This document shows, piece after piece, positions 53,420-60,842 of a stretch of DNA of 61,232 bases. The notes beneath the pieces are model-generated. The model saw only the letters and a list, made by a program, of their open reading frames with translations. It was not told where the DNA came from and did not search any database. The stretch is taken from contig CALKIR010000049.1 of the NCBI GenBank assembly GCA_937995985.1, positions 1 through 61,232 of the forward strand. Reading direction: 5' to 3'. The position numbers and the translations under genes were made by a program. The first letter of the stretch is position 1. Every line of letters starts with the position of its first letter. Origin of the DNA: an uncultured Alcaligenaceae bacterium. GTDB lineage: Bacteria; Pseudomonadota; Gammaproteobacteria; Burkholderiales; Burkholderiaceae_B.

Positions 53420-54904
53420 TTAAGACTCGTCTTCGAACCAATGTGCGCGTGCCGCCATAATTAGCTCGCTGGCCTGCTCAGGTTCGAGCTTTATTATTTC
53501 ACAAAGCTCGTCAGTAGAAAGCTCAGCCAAATCATCAATCGTTAAAATTTCATTTTTAGCTAATTTAGCCAGCATCTCAGTATCCAGTCCTTTAAGCTCT
53601 TTTAGCTCTGGGGATACTTTTTGCACGAGCTCCTCTATTTGAATAGCTTCGGTTAATAATGCATTACGCGCACGTGTGCGTAGCTCTTCGACAATGTCCT
53701 CATTAAAGGCCTCGATGTCAAGCAATTCTTGGACAGGCACATAAGCCACCTCTTCGAGTCCAGAAAAGCCCTCAGCAATGAGCACATTGGCAATATCCTC
53801 ATCCACATCGAGACGCTGCATAAACGTTTCAAGCAAAGCCTTGCGCTCTTGTTCCGCACGGTCCTCGCTCTCCTCAGGCGTCATAATGTTAATTTGCCAT
53901 CCGGTTAGCTCAGATGCCAAACGCACATTTTGACCACGGGCACCAATAGCCTTGGGCAGATTTTCCTCATCGACCACGACATCCATGGCACCCTTGTCTT
54001 CATCAATAATGATAGACAATACATTGGCTGGTGCCAATGCACCAATAACAAACTCAGCAGGGTCCTCAGACCACAACACAATATCAATCTGCTCACCACC
54101 GAGCTCATTGCGTACCGCTGTTACTCGTGATCCACGCATGCCCACGCAGGTACCAATTGGGTCAATACGAGAATCATAAGCCACGACAGCTATTTTAGCG
54201 CGTACTCCAGCATCGCGAGCTGCTGCTTTGATTTCAAGCAACCCTTGCTCAATTTCTGGGACCTCATTTTCAAACAAGCAGCTTACAAATTCAGGAGCAA
54301 TACGCGATAAAAACACCTGTTGGCCACGTGCATTTCTATCAATACGCTTTACCCATGCTCGAACCCTATCCCCCACGCGAATAATTTCACGAGGAATCAT
54401 CTCGCTGCGCGGTAAACGTGCCTCGATTTTGCCAACCTCAATGATGGCATCCCCTCGGTCTAGACGTTTTACCGAGCCCATGACTATTTTCTCATCTCGC
54501 TCTAAGAACTCACGCAGCATTTGCTCGCGTTCGGCATCGCGAATGCGCTGTAAAATGGCTTGCTTGGCAGCTTGTGCACCAATACGCCCAAATTCGAAAT
54601 GCTCGAGCTCTTCCTCGATATAATCACCAACCTGAACATCAGGCGCATAGGTCTGCGCATCAGATAAAAGCTCTTGGCGATCGGGCTCTTGTAATCCGGC
54701 CTCATCAGGCACGACCAACCACCGTCGATAACCCACGTAGTCACCGCTTTCGCGATCTATCTCTACGCGGATATCAACGTCCTCGGTAAACACTCGCCGC
54801 ATCGCCGACGCTAATGCGCCCTCGAGTGCCTCGAATACTACCCCTGGCTCAACGCCTTTTTCACGTGCCAGTGCATCGACTAGCAAAAGAATTTCGCGAC
54901 TCAT
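53420..54904 (-). CDS. nusA: Transcription termination/antitermination factor NusA
   Basis: RNA polymerase-binding factor, 494 residues, equal to E. coli NusA. N-terminal polymerase-binding domain, S1 domain (about 135-200; GSVKRLDRGDAIIEVG), two KH domains (GMRGSRVTAVRNELGGE, AIGARGQNVRLA) and two C-terminal acidic repeats (about 360-490), of which the second contacts the polymerase alpha C-terminal domain in E. coli. Its start overlaps the rimP stop by four bases (ATGA). NusA could act on the attenuator in front of rimP, as an inference. Confidence 0.98.
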   Translation of the reverse strand: MSREILLLVDALAREKGVEPGVVFEALEGALASAMRRVFTEDVDIRVEIDRESGDYVGYRRWLVVPDEAGLQEPDRQELLSDAQTYAPDVQVGDYIEEELEHFEFGRIGAQAAKQAILQRIRDAEREQMLREFLERDEKIVMGSVKRLDRGDAIIEVGKIEARLPRSEMIPREIIRVGDRVRAWVKRIDRNARGQQVFLSRIAPEFVSCLFENEVPEIEQGLLEIKAAARDAGVRAKIAVVAYDSRIDPIGTCVGMRGSRVTAVRNELGGEQIDIVLWSEDPAEFVIGALAPANVLSIIIDEDKGAMDVVVDEENLPKAIGARGQNVRLASELTGWQINIMTPEESEDRAEQERKALLETFMQRLDVDEDIANVLIAEGFSGLEEVAYVPVQELLDIEAFNEDIVEELRTRARNALLTEAIQIEELVQKVSPELKELKGLDTEMLAKLAKNEILTIDDLAELSTDELCEIIKLEPEQASELIMAARAHWFEDES

Positions 54905-55392
54905 CGCTTTCTACCCTTGAAATCAAGAATGGGATCCAGACGTGCTTTCTCAACGTCATCAAAACAGAAGGTTAGATCCCGAACACCACCCGATGCTGTT
55001 TCTACCTCTAGCACAAATTCGGTATCGTGATCGACCTCATCAATTGTCACATCACTGGGCGCATGTAGCACCCCGCGGAACACCTTTTGGTTTTCAAGTG
55101 CCTCATACAAACGCAACTCTACTCGCTCGCCTGAAAAGCGCACAAAATCAGCCAACCGCTTTAACGGACGGTTCACTCCAGGCGATGCCACCTCGAGACG
55201 GTTGTAATCTATATTTTCAACCTCGAAAACTCGTGAAAGCTGTCGGGAGACAATCTCACAGTGATCCACATTCACCCCATTAGGATGATCAATGACCACG
55301 CGCAACAGCCCTCCTTGACCGCGCTCAACGTCTACGAGCTCAAACTCGGAACCTTGTAAGGTTTCTTGTGCTAAAGCAAAAATATCCGTCAT
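54901..55392 (-). CDS. rimP: Ribosome maturation factor RimP
   Basis: Assembly factor for the 30S head and pseudoknot, 163 residues. The N-terminal MTDIFALAQETL and the motifs ELVDVERG, LLRVVIDH, CEIVSRQLSRVFEVENI and LEVASPGVNRPL are all RimP. The start is fixed by family similarity at ATG 55392, yet no Shine-Dalgarno is visible. Instead the T run of an intrinsic terminator ends six bases upstream. This fits regulated read-through of the leader rather than ordinary initiation. Confidence 0.96.
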   Translation of the reverse strand: MTDIFALAQETLQGSEFELVDVERGQGGLLRVVIDHPNGVNVDHCEIVSRQLSRVFEVENIDYNRLEVASPGVNRPLKRLADFVRFSGERVELRLYEALENQKVFRGVLHAPSDVTIDEVDHDTEFVLEVETASGGVRDLTFCFDDVEKARLDPILDFKGRKR

Positions 55393-55398
55393 AAAATC

Positions 55399-55424
55399 AA
55401 AAAAAATGGGCTGTTTGCCAGCCC
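55399..55424 (-). terminator. Attenuator-type terminator in the rimP leader
   Basis: On the minus strand GGGCTG, a five-base loop and CAGCCC are followed by A and eight U residues, then GAUUUU and the rimP ATG. This is a textbook intrinsic terminator placed inside the leader, between promoter and gene, not after a gene. Attenuators in front of rimP-nusA-infB have been described in Gammaproteobacteria, so this is a plausible relative. Confidence 0.85.
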
Positions 55425-55481
55425 ACTACCACTGTGTGTCTGGATGCCACAAAATCACCGTGGCCCCAAGCATTTAACATA
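55425..55481 (-). ncRNA. rimP leader RNA, upstream part (candidate antiterminator)
   Basis: Predicted leader upstream of the terminator. It contains a stem GCCAC/GTGGC around a nine-base loop (about 55444-55464 on the plus strand). It also has GTGG and TGG segments (AGTGGTAGTGGGCTGG) that could pair alternatively with GGCCAC. The two-stem layout, the second being the terminator, matches the published rimP leader arrangement in enterobacteria as I remember it. The structure is my reading, not computed. Confidence 0.5.
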
Positions 55482-55487
55482 AGGCAA

Positions 55488-55496
55488 ATTATAGCA
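55488..55496 (-). promoter_or_regulatory. rimP operon promoter, extended -10
   Basis: On the minus strand TGCTATAAT (TG at 55495-55496, TATAAT at 55488-55493) forms an extended -10. The -35 region is poor, as is common with extended -10 promoters. Transcription would start near 55481 and pass through the attenuator into rimP-nusA-infB-rbfA-truB-typA. Confidence 0.65.
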
Positions 55497-55529
55497 AAGT
55501 TAACTGCTACACTTGCTAAGCCCTACATT

Positions 55530-55575
55530 TTAACAGAATTCTGTTAAATTAACAGCGTACTTGCTGTTCAAACAG
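55530..55575. repeat. Cluster of AACAG/CTGTT inverted repeats upstream of rimP
   Basis: A perfect 18-base palindrome TTAACAGAATTCTGTTAA (55530-55547) is followed by AACAGC-6-GCTGTT (55551-55568) and another AACAG (55571-55575). This gives five half-sites in 44 bases. They lie between the rluB stop and the rimP promoter, about 50-95 bases upstream of its predicted start. A multi-site operator is the natural reading; the cognate regulator is unknown. Confidence 0.6.
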
Positions 55576-55595
55576 AAACAAAATGCTGGGTTCAA

Positions 55596-57197
55596 TTATC
55601 TTGAGTAACGCCCCAATGCGCGCCGTGTGAGCTGGGACTCATGCGCATTGGCATGGCGAGGTTGCCAATCGTCACGCTGAGAGCGACGGCCACGATTTTT
55701 ACGTGCAGCACCTCGGCGCCCTGAGCCTGTAGCACCGGCTCCGCGTTTTGAGGCTCGCTTACGTCCGCGGTCAGCATGCCCGCTCATATCCTCCTGTGGG
55801 TGCCCATTAGGTAGCCCTCCACTCACCAGCAATCCCGTGCCCGTAGCATCTCCAATCACAAAAGGTGCGCCTGCACGCATATTACGCGCTAAGCGAGGGG
55901 GGCGGCCTGCTGCAGGATCCACCAACCCTGGGGGCAAAGCATTTTCATGACTCACTGGTTGCTGATGGCGTCGACGCCCTCCACGACGACCAGACTCTCC
56001 CTCCGGGCGAATTAATCCCATACGCAGCATCAGCGCTGTCACCATCTCAGGGTTTAACTCTTCCCAGCGGCCACGGCGCAACCCTCGGGGCAATACCACC
56101 TCACCAAAGCGAGTGCGCACTAAACGGCTGACCACCACCCCCATGGCCTCAAATAAACGACGCACTTCACGATTTCGACCTTCGTAAAGTGTGACACGAT
56201 ACCAACGATTGCTGCCCTCGCCCCCTAAATACTCTAACGAACTAAATTTAGCGGGCCCATCTTCAAGCTCAACACCTGAGAGCAGCTGCCTGCTTTGGTC
56301 TGCAGTCAAAGCCCCAAAAACACGCACGGCATATTCACGCTCAGCACCATAGCGAGGATGCATAAAACGATTGGCCAAATCCCCTGAGTTGGTAAATATC
56401 AGCAGTCCCTCTGTATTTAAATCCAGGCGCCCCACAGAGATCCACTTGCCATTTCTAATACTAGGCAAACGATCAAAAACAGTATCTCTGCCCTTGGGAT
56501 CATCATGTGAGACTATCTCACCAGCAGGCTTGTTATATAAGATCACACGTGGAGGTTTTTGAGGGTTAGGGCGGCGAATCAAGTGACCGTTTACCCGCAC
56601 CTGATCATCCTGCCCAACACGCTGACCAATATACGCAGGCTCTCCGTTTACGGATACACGGCCAGCAATGATCAACTCCTCCATCTCACGACGGGATCCT
56701 ATGCCCGCATGAGCGAGCACCTTGTGCAACTTAGGACGTATGGCCTCGCTACTTAGATAGCGATTTAAACGGCGCTGCATATTGTGATCGGCACGGTCTA
56801 AAAAAGATAACGCCTGCTCAAGCTCACGATCACTTAACGGACGACCTGGCCCACGCCGGGCAATACGACCCGCACGACGCCTTGGCGTGCGCACACCATG
56901 CCCATCACGACTCGAACGACGCCCTTGAGCATGGACGCCCCCTCCCTGCTCTTCGCCTCGTTGACCCTGGTCTGAATGTTCTTGCTGGGCAGCAGCCCGA
57001 ACAAACTGCTGCTCTTGTATATGAGTCTGCTCTTTATGCTGCGACTGTTTACGCGAACGTCTCGCTTGAACAGCATCGCCGCGGCGACGACGAAATGGGG
57101 TGCGCAATTTACGCCCGCGCGGCCTGCTTTGGGCCGTCGCTCCATCGCCCTGGGCGGCGACATCTACACTCCGCCCCTTATCTTTTTGCTGTGTCAA
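55596..57197 (-). CDS. rluB: 23S rRNA pseudouridine synthase B with long basic tails
   Basis: Pseudouridine synthase of the RsuA/RluB family (E. coli RluB modifies U2605). 533 residues, far longer than E. coli RluB (291). The first roughly 145 residues are Arg/Gln/Gly-rich and low in complexity. The S4 domain (about 155-215; KLHKVLAHAGIGSRREMEELI) and the catalytic domain with GRLDLNTEGLLIFTNSGDLANR follow. A basic tail covers about 400-533. TTG at 57197 is the start, nine bases after TAGGAG. Long arginine-rich extensions are common in betaproteobacterial RluB annotations. Confidence 0.93.
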   Translation of the reverse strand: MTQQKDKGRSVDVAAQGDGATAQSRPRGRKLRTPFRRRRGDAVQARRSRKQSQHKEQTHIQEQQFVRAAAQQEHSDQGQRGEEQGGGVHAQGRRSSRDGHGVRTPRRRAGRIARRGPGRPLSDRELEQALSFLDRADHNMQRRLNRYLSSEAIRPKLHKVLAHAGIGSRREMEELIIAGRVSVNGEPAYIGQRVGQDDQVRVNGHLIRRPNPQKPPRVILYNKPAGEIVSHDDPKGRDTVFDRLPSIRNGKWISVGRLDLNTEGLLIFTNSGDLANRFMHPRYGAEREYAVRVFGALTADQSRQLLSGVELEDGPAKFSSLEYLGGEGSNRWYRVTLYEGRNREVRRLFEAMGVVVSRLVRTRFGEVVLPRGLRRGRWEELNPEMVTALMLRMGLIRPEGESGRRGGRRRHQQPVSHENALPPGLVDPAAGRPPRLARNMRAGAPFVIGDATGTGLLVSGGLPNGHPQEDMSGHADRGRKRASKRGAGATGSGRRGAARKNRGRRSQRDDWQPRHANAHESQLTRRALGRYSR

Positions 57198-57340
57198 TGT
57201 TAGAAACTCCTATCCTTTTATTGTGCATTGTTTATGCGGCAAATAGTCATGGCAGGGCTATATAATGGCTGCCTTTTTTATTCTTAATTGAGTTGAAAAA
57301 TAAATACACCAAAAGCTCACAAGCGCTCTGCCCACATACA

Positions 57341-57369
57341 GGGCATCCTCGGTATGCCCTGCATACCGA
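57341..57369. repeat. Stem-loop with alternative pairing between scpB and rluB
   Basis: A perfect 9-base stem TCGGTATGC/GCATACCGA around CCT (57349-57369) overlaps a second possible stem GGGCAT/ATGCCC (57341-57359). No T run follows on either strand. It sits in the 206-base scpB-rluB gap, close to the scpB stop; the rest of the gap contains GGCAG/CTGCC at 57251-57273 next to a T run but no firm promoter. Confidence 0.5.
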
Positions 57370-57403
57370 AGCGCATCACGGTTAAATTGAAATTAAGCTA
57401 TCT

Positions 57404-57943
57404 CTAATGAGCCGGCTCTTGTATTGGGTCTATAGACTCTAATGGAGGCAAATCCTGCAGGGAACTGAGCCCTAAGTCATCTAGGAATTGCTTGGTCGTA
57501 CCAAATAAAGCGGGACGCCCCGGGGCATCGCGATAGCCCAAAACTTCTATCCAACCTCGATCTTCGAGATTTCGCAAAATCTGAGAGGACACAGAAACAC
57601 CGCGGATTTCCTCAATGTCACCACGGGTGACCGGCTGTCGCCATGCAATAATGGCCAGCACCTCTAGGGCAGCGCGTGAATAGCGTACAGGACGCTCTGC
57701 AAACAATCGGGATAAATAAGGCTGCACAGCTGGCTGTGACCGAAACGCCCAACCTGAAGCAACGCGCTCTAAACTCAAACCCCGCTTGGACCAGTATAAC
57801 CGCAGTTGATGGATATGATCTTCTACTTGCTGTTTACTGAGCGCTAAAGGCTCAAGTATTTGTTGTAACTGATCCTCTGTGAGCGGCTCATGAGCACATA
57901 ATAACACTGCTTCTATTATATGTTGAATGTCTTCTTTGGTCAT
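57404..57943 (-). CDS. scpB: Chromosome segregation protein ScpB
   Basis: Winged-helix subunit of the SMC-ScpAB condensin, 179 residues from ATG 57943 (MTKEDIQHIIEAVLL); the six codons upstream begin with TTG and look unused. Motifs: EAVLLCAHEPLT, GLSLERVASGWAFRSQP, RYSRAALEVLAIIAWRQPVTRGDIEEIRGVSV and the C-terminal GRPALFGTTKQFLDDLGL, all typical. scpA is not adjacent. It lies 82 bases downstream of the dynamin-like gene and 206 bases before rluB. Confidence 0.95.
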   Translation of the reverse strand: MTKEDIQHIIEAVLLCAHEPLTEDQLQQILEPLALSKQQVEDHIHQLRLYWSKRGLSLERVASGWAFRSQPAVQPYLSRLFAERPVRYSRAALEVLAIIAWRQPVTRGDIEEIRGVSVSSQILRNLEDRGWIEVLGYRDAPGRPALFGTTKQFLDDLGLSSLQDLPPLESIDPIQEPAH

Positions 57944-57989
57944 GTGTCTCTCTTTTGCCAAAGAGCACGATCAAGCTCTTGCAATCTAC

Positions 57990-58004
57990 ATACACATGGT
58001 GTAT
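57990..58004. repeat. Inverted repeat before scpB
   Basis: ATACAC-ATG-GTGTAT is a perfect 6-base dyad with a 3-base spacer, followed nearer to scpB by AAGAGC/GCTCTT (57961-57980). The pair lies between the end of the GTPase genes and the scpB start. Either an operator for scpB or a weak terminator for the GTPase operon is possible; there is no good U tract. Confidence 0.3.
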
Positions 58005-58025
58005 ATGAAAAAGCTACTCTTGAGA

Positions 58026-59609
58026 CTATAGACAATGTACCAGTTGGTGCCGAATCTGTCCAAGCTCTGTAATGCTATTGTGCACGAATTCTCGTACTTG
58101 TGCGAGCCTTTCTTGTACCGTGGTCAAAAAACCATCAATTCGCGCTGCAACTTCTTTGGATAGTGCTACTGCGATGCGTAAGACCTCTTCATCTAAATGT
58201 TTATAAACTGCCTCATAGTTTTCTAAACTGAGCCTTTTGAAGGCACTCACCCCTTCCTTGAAGGCCCTGACATCGGCTACACACTCAGATAATATAGGCT
58301 GATAAGCAGAAAGCAGACGCTCTCCCAGCCTGACTTGCTCATGCTCAAAACAGGCCCCTAAAGCCGCAGCAAGTTGCTGTAACGAGCCCTGCTCCTGTAA
58401 CTGCTGGTCAAGCAGTTGAGGCAAAGCCGCGGCTGAGTGCTGCCACAATAGCTGAGCCATGCGATCACAGGTATTGTGTATAGACTGTTTCTCCTCTTCT
58501 ATTTGAGCATGCAGCTGCTCCAAACTATGATGCACTCCCAATACATCCTCCTGCACATGCTCTTCCAAATGATGCAACAACACCTCAGCAGGCTTTCTTT
58601 GCTTATAACGCTGCATCGAGGGTAACAATTTCTCAAGTGCAGTAAATAAACGGAAAAACCCTGCTTCGTGCAAGATAAGATCGGCTTCTGCCGATGCAGC
58701 AGATGCAGCAAGCTCAGATTGTGCAGCATAAACCGATACCGAAACAGCAGGCACCAAAACCTGCGGATCCACCCCTAAAGCCAATAATTTCTCAGTTGCT
58801 CGGGCATATAAATCCTCTTCCTGCAATGCCCTATTGTCTTTAGTTTTGTTACTTATCCGTTTTACGATCTGATTATTAACTACCGTTTCTTCTATAAAAT
58901 CACTACGAGTAATCACAGGCAATAGAGGCTTACGTCGACGTAATTCTTGTGCCAGAGTTTCTAATTCTTGGACCTGCCCAGGCGAGGTAGAACTACTGAG
59001 CCACAACATTCCATCCGCACTTTCTAAAAACAAGCGGGTTAAAGCAGCATTCTCTTCTGTTTGAGAGTGTAGGCCTGGCGTATCCAAAAGCACCATCCGT
59101 CCCGCCAAAACCACCCCCTGTATTTCTGCAGTAGTCTCTGTGCTGCCCTCTTTAAATGGCCCCTCGATAGGGCAAATGGCCCCTTCTTGGACAGTGAAAA
59201 AACTAACCTCTTGACCACGAGCTAAAAAGCGCTCTGCAACAAAATTACAAAATGAACTCTTGCCCGCATTAAATTTGCCGTACACTAAAAACATTAGCTT
59301 ATCATCAAAATAATGCGCCAAATCTTGTGCCGACTGTCCCTGCTCCCACAACTTGGCCCAATGCTCAGAAAAAGACGCAATCCTTTTATTGAGTGCGGTC
59401 ATTTCTTGAGCAATAGGATGTTCATCGGCCATTTCCCGCCATGAAAAGCAACCACGCTGATGCTCTAAATGGTCTATCAAATTCTGCTGCCACGCTTCCA
59501 AAGCAGATAAAAAATGCTCTAGATTGACTGGCTCTAGCGCCACTTGAGCCAGCGACTCTAAAAACTGTTGCTCAGCGTTTTCTATAACTGTGCGGCTCAC
59601 TTCTGCCAT
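58026..59609 (-). CDS. Dynamin-like GTPase (larger of an overlapping pair)
   Basis: 527-residue protein with dynamin-type GTPase features. An N-terminal helical part (1-100) precedes G1 GKFNAGKSSF (111-120), G2 threonines near 159-160 (STETTAE), G3 DTPG (176-179) and G4 TRSD (234-237). After about residue 330 the protein is almost entirely helical, with coiled-coil-like heptads (about 355-380, 465-515) as in dynamin stalks. There is no signal peptide or clear membrane helix. ATG 59609 overlaps the smaller GTPase gene by 13 bases. Bacterial dynamin-like proteins often come as neighbouring pairs that assemble together and remodel membranes; that role here is inferred. Confidence 0.8.
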   Translation of the reverse strand: MAEVSRTVIENAEQQFLESLAQVALEPVNLEHFLSALEAWQQNLIDHLEHQRGCFSWREMADEHPIAQEMTALNKRIASFSEHWAKLWEQGQSAQDLAHYFDDKLMFLVYGKFNAGKSSFCNFVAERFLARGQEVSFFTVQEGAICPIEGPFKEGSTETTAEIQGVVLAGRMVLLDTPGLHSQTEENAALTRLFLESADGMLWLSSSTSPGQVQELETLAQELRRRKPLLPVITRSDFIEETVVNNQIVKRISNKTKDNRALQEEDLYARATEKLLALGVDPQVLVPAVSVSVYAAQSELAASAASAEADLILHEAGFFRLFTALEKLLPSMQRYKQRKPAEVLLHHLEEHVQEDVLGVHHSLEQLHAQIEEEKQSIHNTCDRMAQLLWQHSAAALPQLLDQQLQEQGSLQQLAAALGACFEHEQVRLGERLLSAYQPILSECVADVRAFKEGVSAFKRLSLENYEAVYKHLDEEVLRIAVALSKEVAARIDGFLTTVQERLAQVREFVHNSITELGQIRHQLVHCL

Positions 59610-60832
59610 TGCTGCAACTCCTTAAGGGCGGCCTGTATCTGCTGTAATCTTTGCTGGGCGTGTTCGATGGCCTGTAGCTTTTCTACCCGCTCCTGTGAGA
59701 TATCAAAATAATGCTTAAAATCTTGGTATAAACGCTGCCGACCTGCTGCCTCCCCGAACATTCTGCGCAAATCTGCTCGGTACTTAACCGAGACTCCCAT
59801 AACTACCACCATGACCGAATCTAAGCTTTTCGTCCCGGTTTGCTGTTGTTTGGGTAATCCTACTACTCCATGACGCGTCAACACACCTCGAATATGAATA
59901 CATACTCGTGAATAAGCATTTTGTATTTTCGAGCGCTCAATTTTACCCGCTGTAACTCGGTACAAATCATCTATAGTGCCTGGGTCTAAAGCAGGATCCA
60001 CCTCAGGCTCCTGCATGATCTCATGCAAATCAAGAGCAGCTTGCTCCAACACCGCCGTCAACTCCTGAGCAAAGGACTGCTCATCATGTTTTGCTTGCTC
60101 CTGCAACTCATGAACCTGAATCTCTTGCGCCTTAATCATGGCCTCAAGCTCTCGGGTTAATAGAGTATGCAAATAGTTTTTTTCTTTTTCACGGGCCGTA
60201 GGAACCTGTGCCAGTGCTTTTTTTAATGCGGCTTGCAACTGCGGCACCCCACTTTTTTCTATAAAAAGTGCTTGCCCTAACTCCTTTCCACGCTGATAAC
60301 GCATGACTGATACCGGTAACAACGGTAGATCTTTTATTTGCCCCTGCAAACTACTTTTAATTTCCTCTAAAGCCTCATCACTGGCAGCCTGATCAATTTG
60401 ACTTAAAACAAAAAACACTGCTCGCTGACTGCTCTGCTGATCACCATGCAATTGTTCAATGAGCGCTCGCTCAGCAGCGTCTAACTCACCTTCGCGCACC
60501 GCATGCACAAAAAGACGAATATCCCCCTCTAACCATGCTGCTTGATGTGCATACGCATCATCCTCTGACTGAATGTCGGCATCTAAGCCTGGCGCGTCCA
60601 ACCAACACACCCCATCTGCTTCAATTCGCTCTAAATATCGTGTCTGCCGCTTATCAGCAACCGCAAAATGTTCTTGCCCAACCAAAGTATTCAACAAACT
60701 GCTTTTACCATGATTATACTTACCGACCACCGTGACCGTAGGAAGACGCTCATGATCTGCAAGCACTGCCAGTCGTTGTATTTTTTCCTGATGCTGTGGC
60801 ATAACCGCCATCAACATTTCTGTATGTACCAT
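59597..60832 (-). CDS. Dynamin-like GTPase (smaller of an overlapping pair)
   Basis: 411 residues from ATG 60832, which has AGGGGGA upstream; the longer frame from 60868 would overlap the transporter gene and is not favoured. The GTPase domain is at the extreme N-terminus: G1 GKYNHGKSSL (37-46), G3 DAPG (79-82), G4 SQID (144-147). A charged helical region with coiled-coil character covers about 215-275, then a short hydrophobic stretch (SVMVVVMGVSV, about 339-349) is followed by another helical tail rich in Gln and Leu. The hydrophobic stretch could be a membrane-touching segment. It starts ten bases after the BenE stop and overlaps the larger GTPase, so co-expression is likely. Confidence 0.8.
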   Translation of the reverse strand: MVHTEMLMAVMPQHQEKIQRLAVLADHERLPTVTVVGKYNHGKSSLLNTLVGQEHFAVADKRQTRYLERIEADGVCWLDAPGLDADIQSEDDAYAHQAAWLEGDIRLFVHAVREGELDAAERALIEQLHGDQQSSQRAVFFVLSQIDQAASDEALEEIKSSLQGQIKDLPLLPVSVMRYQRGKELGQALFIEKSGVPQLQAALKKALAQVPTAREKEKNYLHTLLTRELEAMIKAQEIQVHELQEQAKHDEQSFAQELTAVLEQAALDLHEIMQEPEVDPALDPGTIDDLYRVTAGKIERSKIQNAYSRVCIHIRGVLTRHGVVGLPKQQQTGTKSLDSVMVVVMGVSVKYRADLRRMFGEAAGRQRLYQDFKHYFDISQERVEKLQAIEHAQQRLQQIQAALKELQQWQK

Positions 60833-60842
60833 CAATTTCCCC

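Noticed and set aside
55541..55555. LexA-like SOS box CTGT...ACAG upstream of rimP
   Set aside because: The spacing is seven bases (CTGT-TAAATTA-ACAG) instead of eight, and it is part of a longer AACAG/CTGTT array.
57251..57280. GGCAG/CTGCC hairpin with T run as a plus-strand terminator
   Set aside because: No plus-strand gene ends nearby, the stem is only five pairs, and the loop contains TATATAAT, so it is not a convincing terminator.
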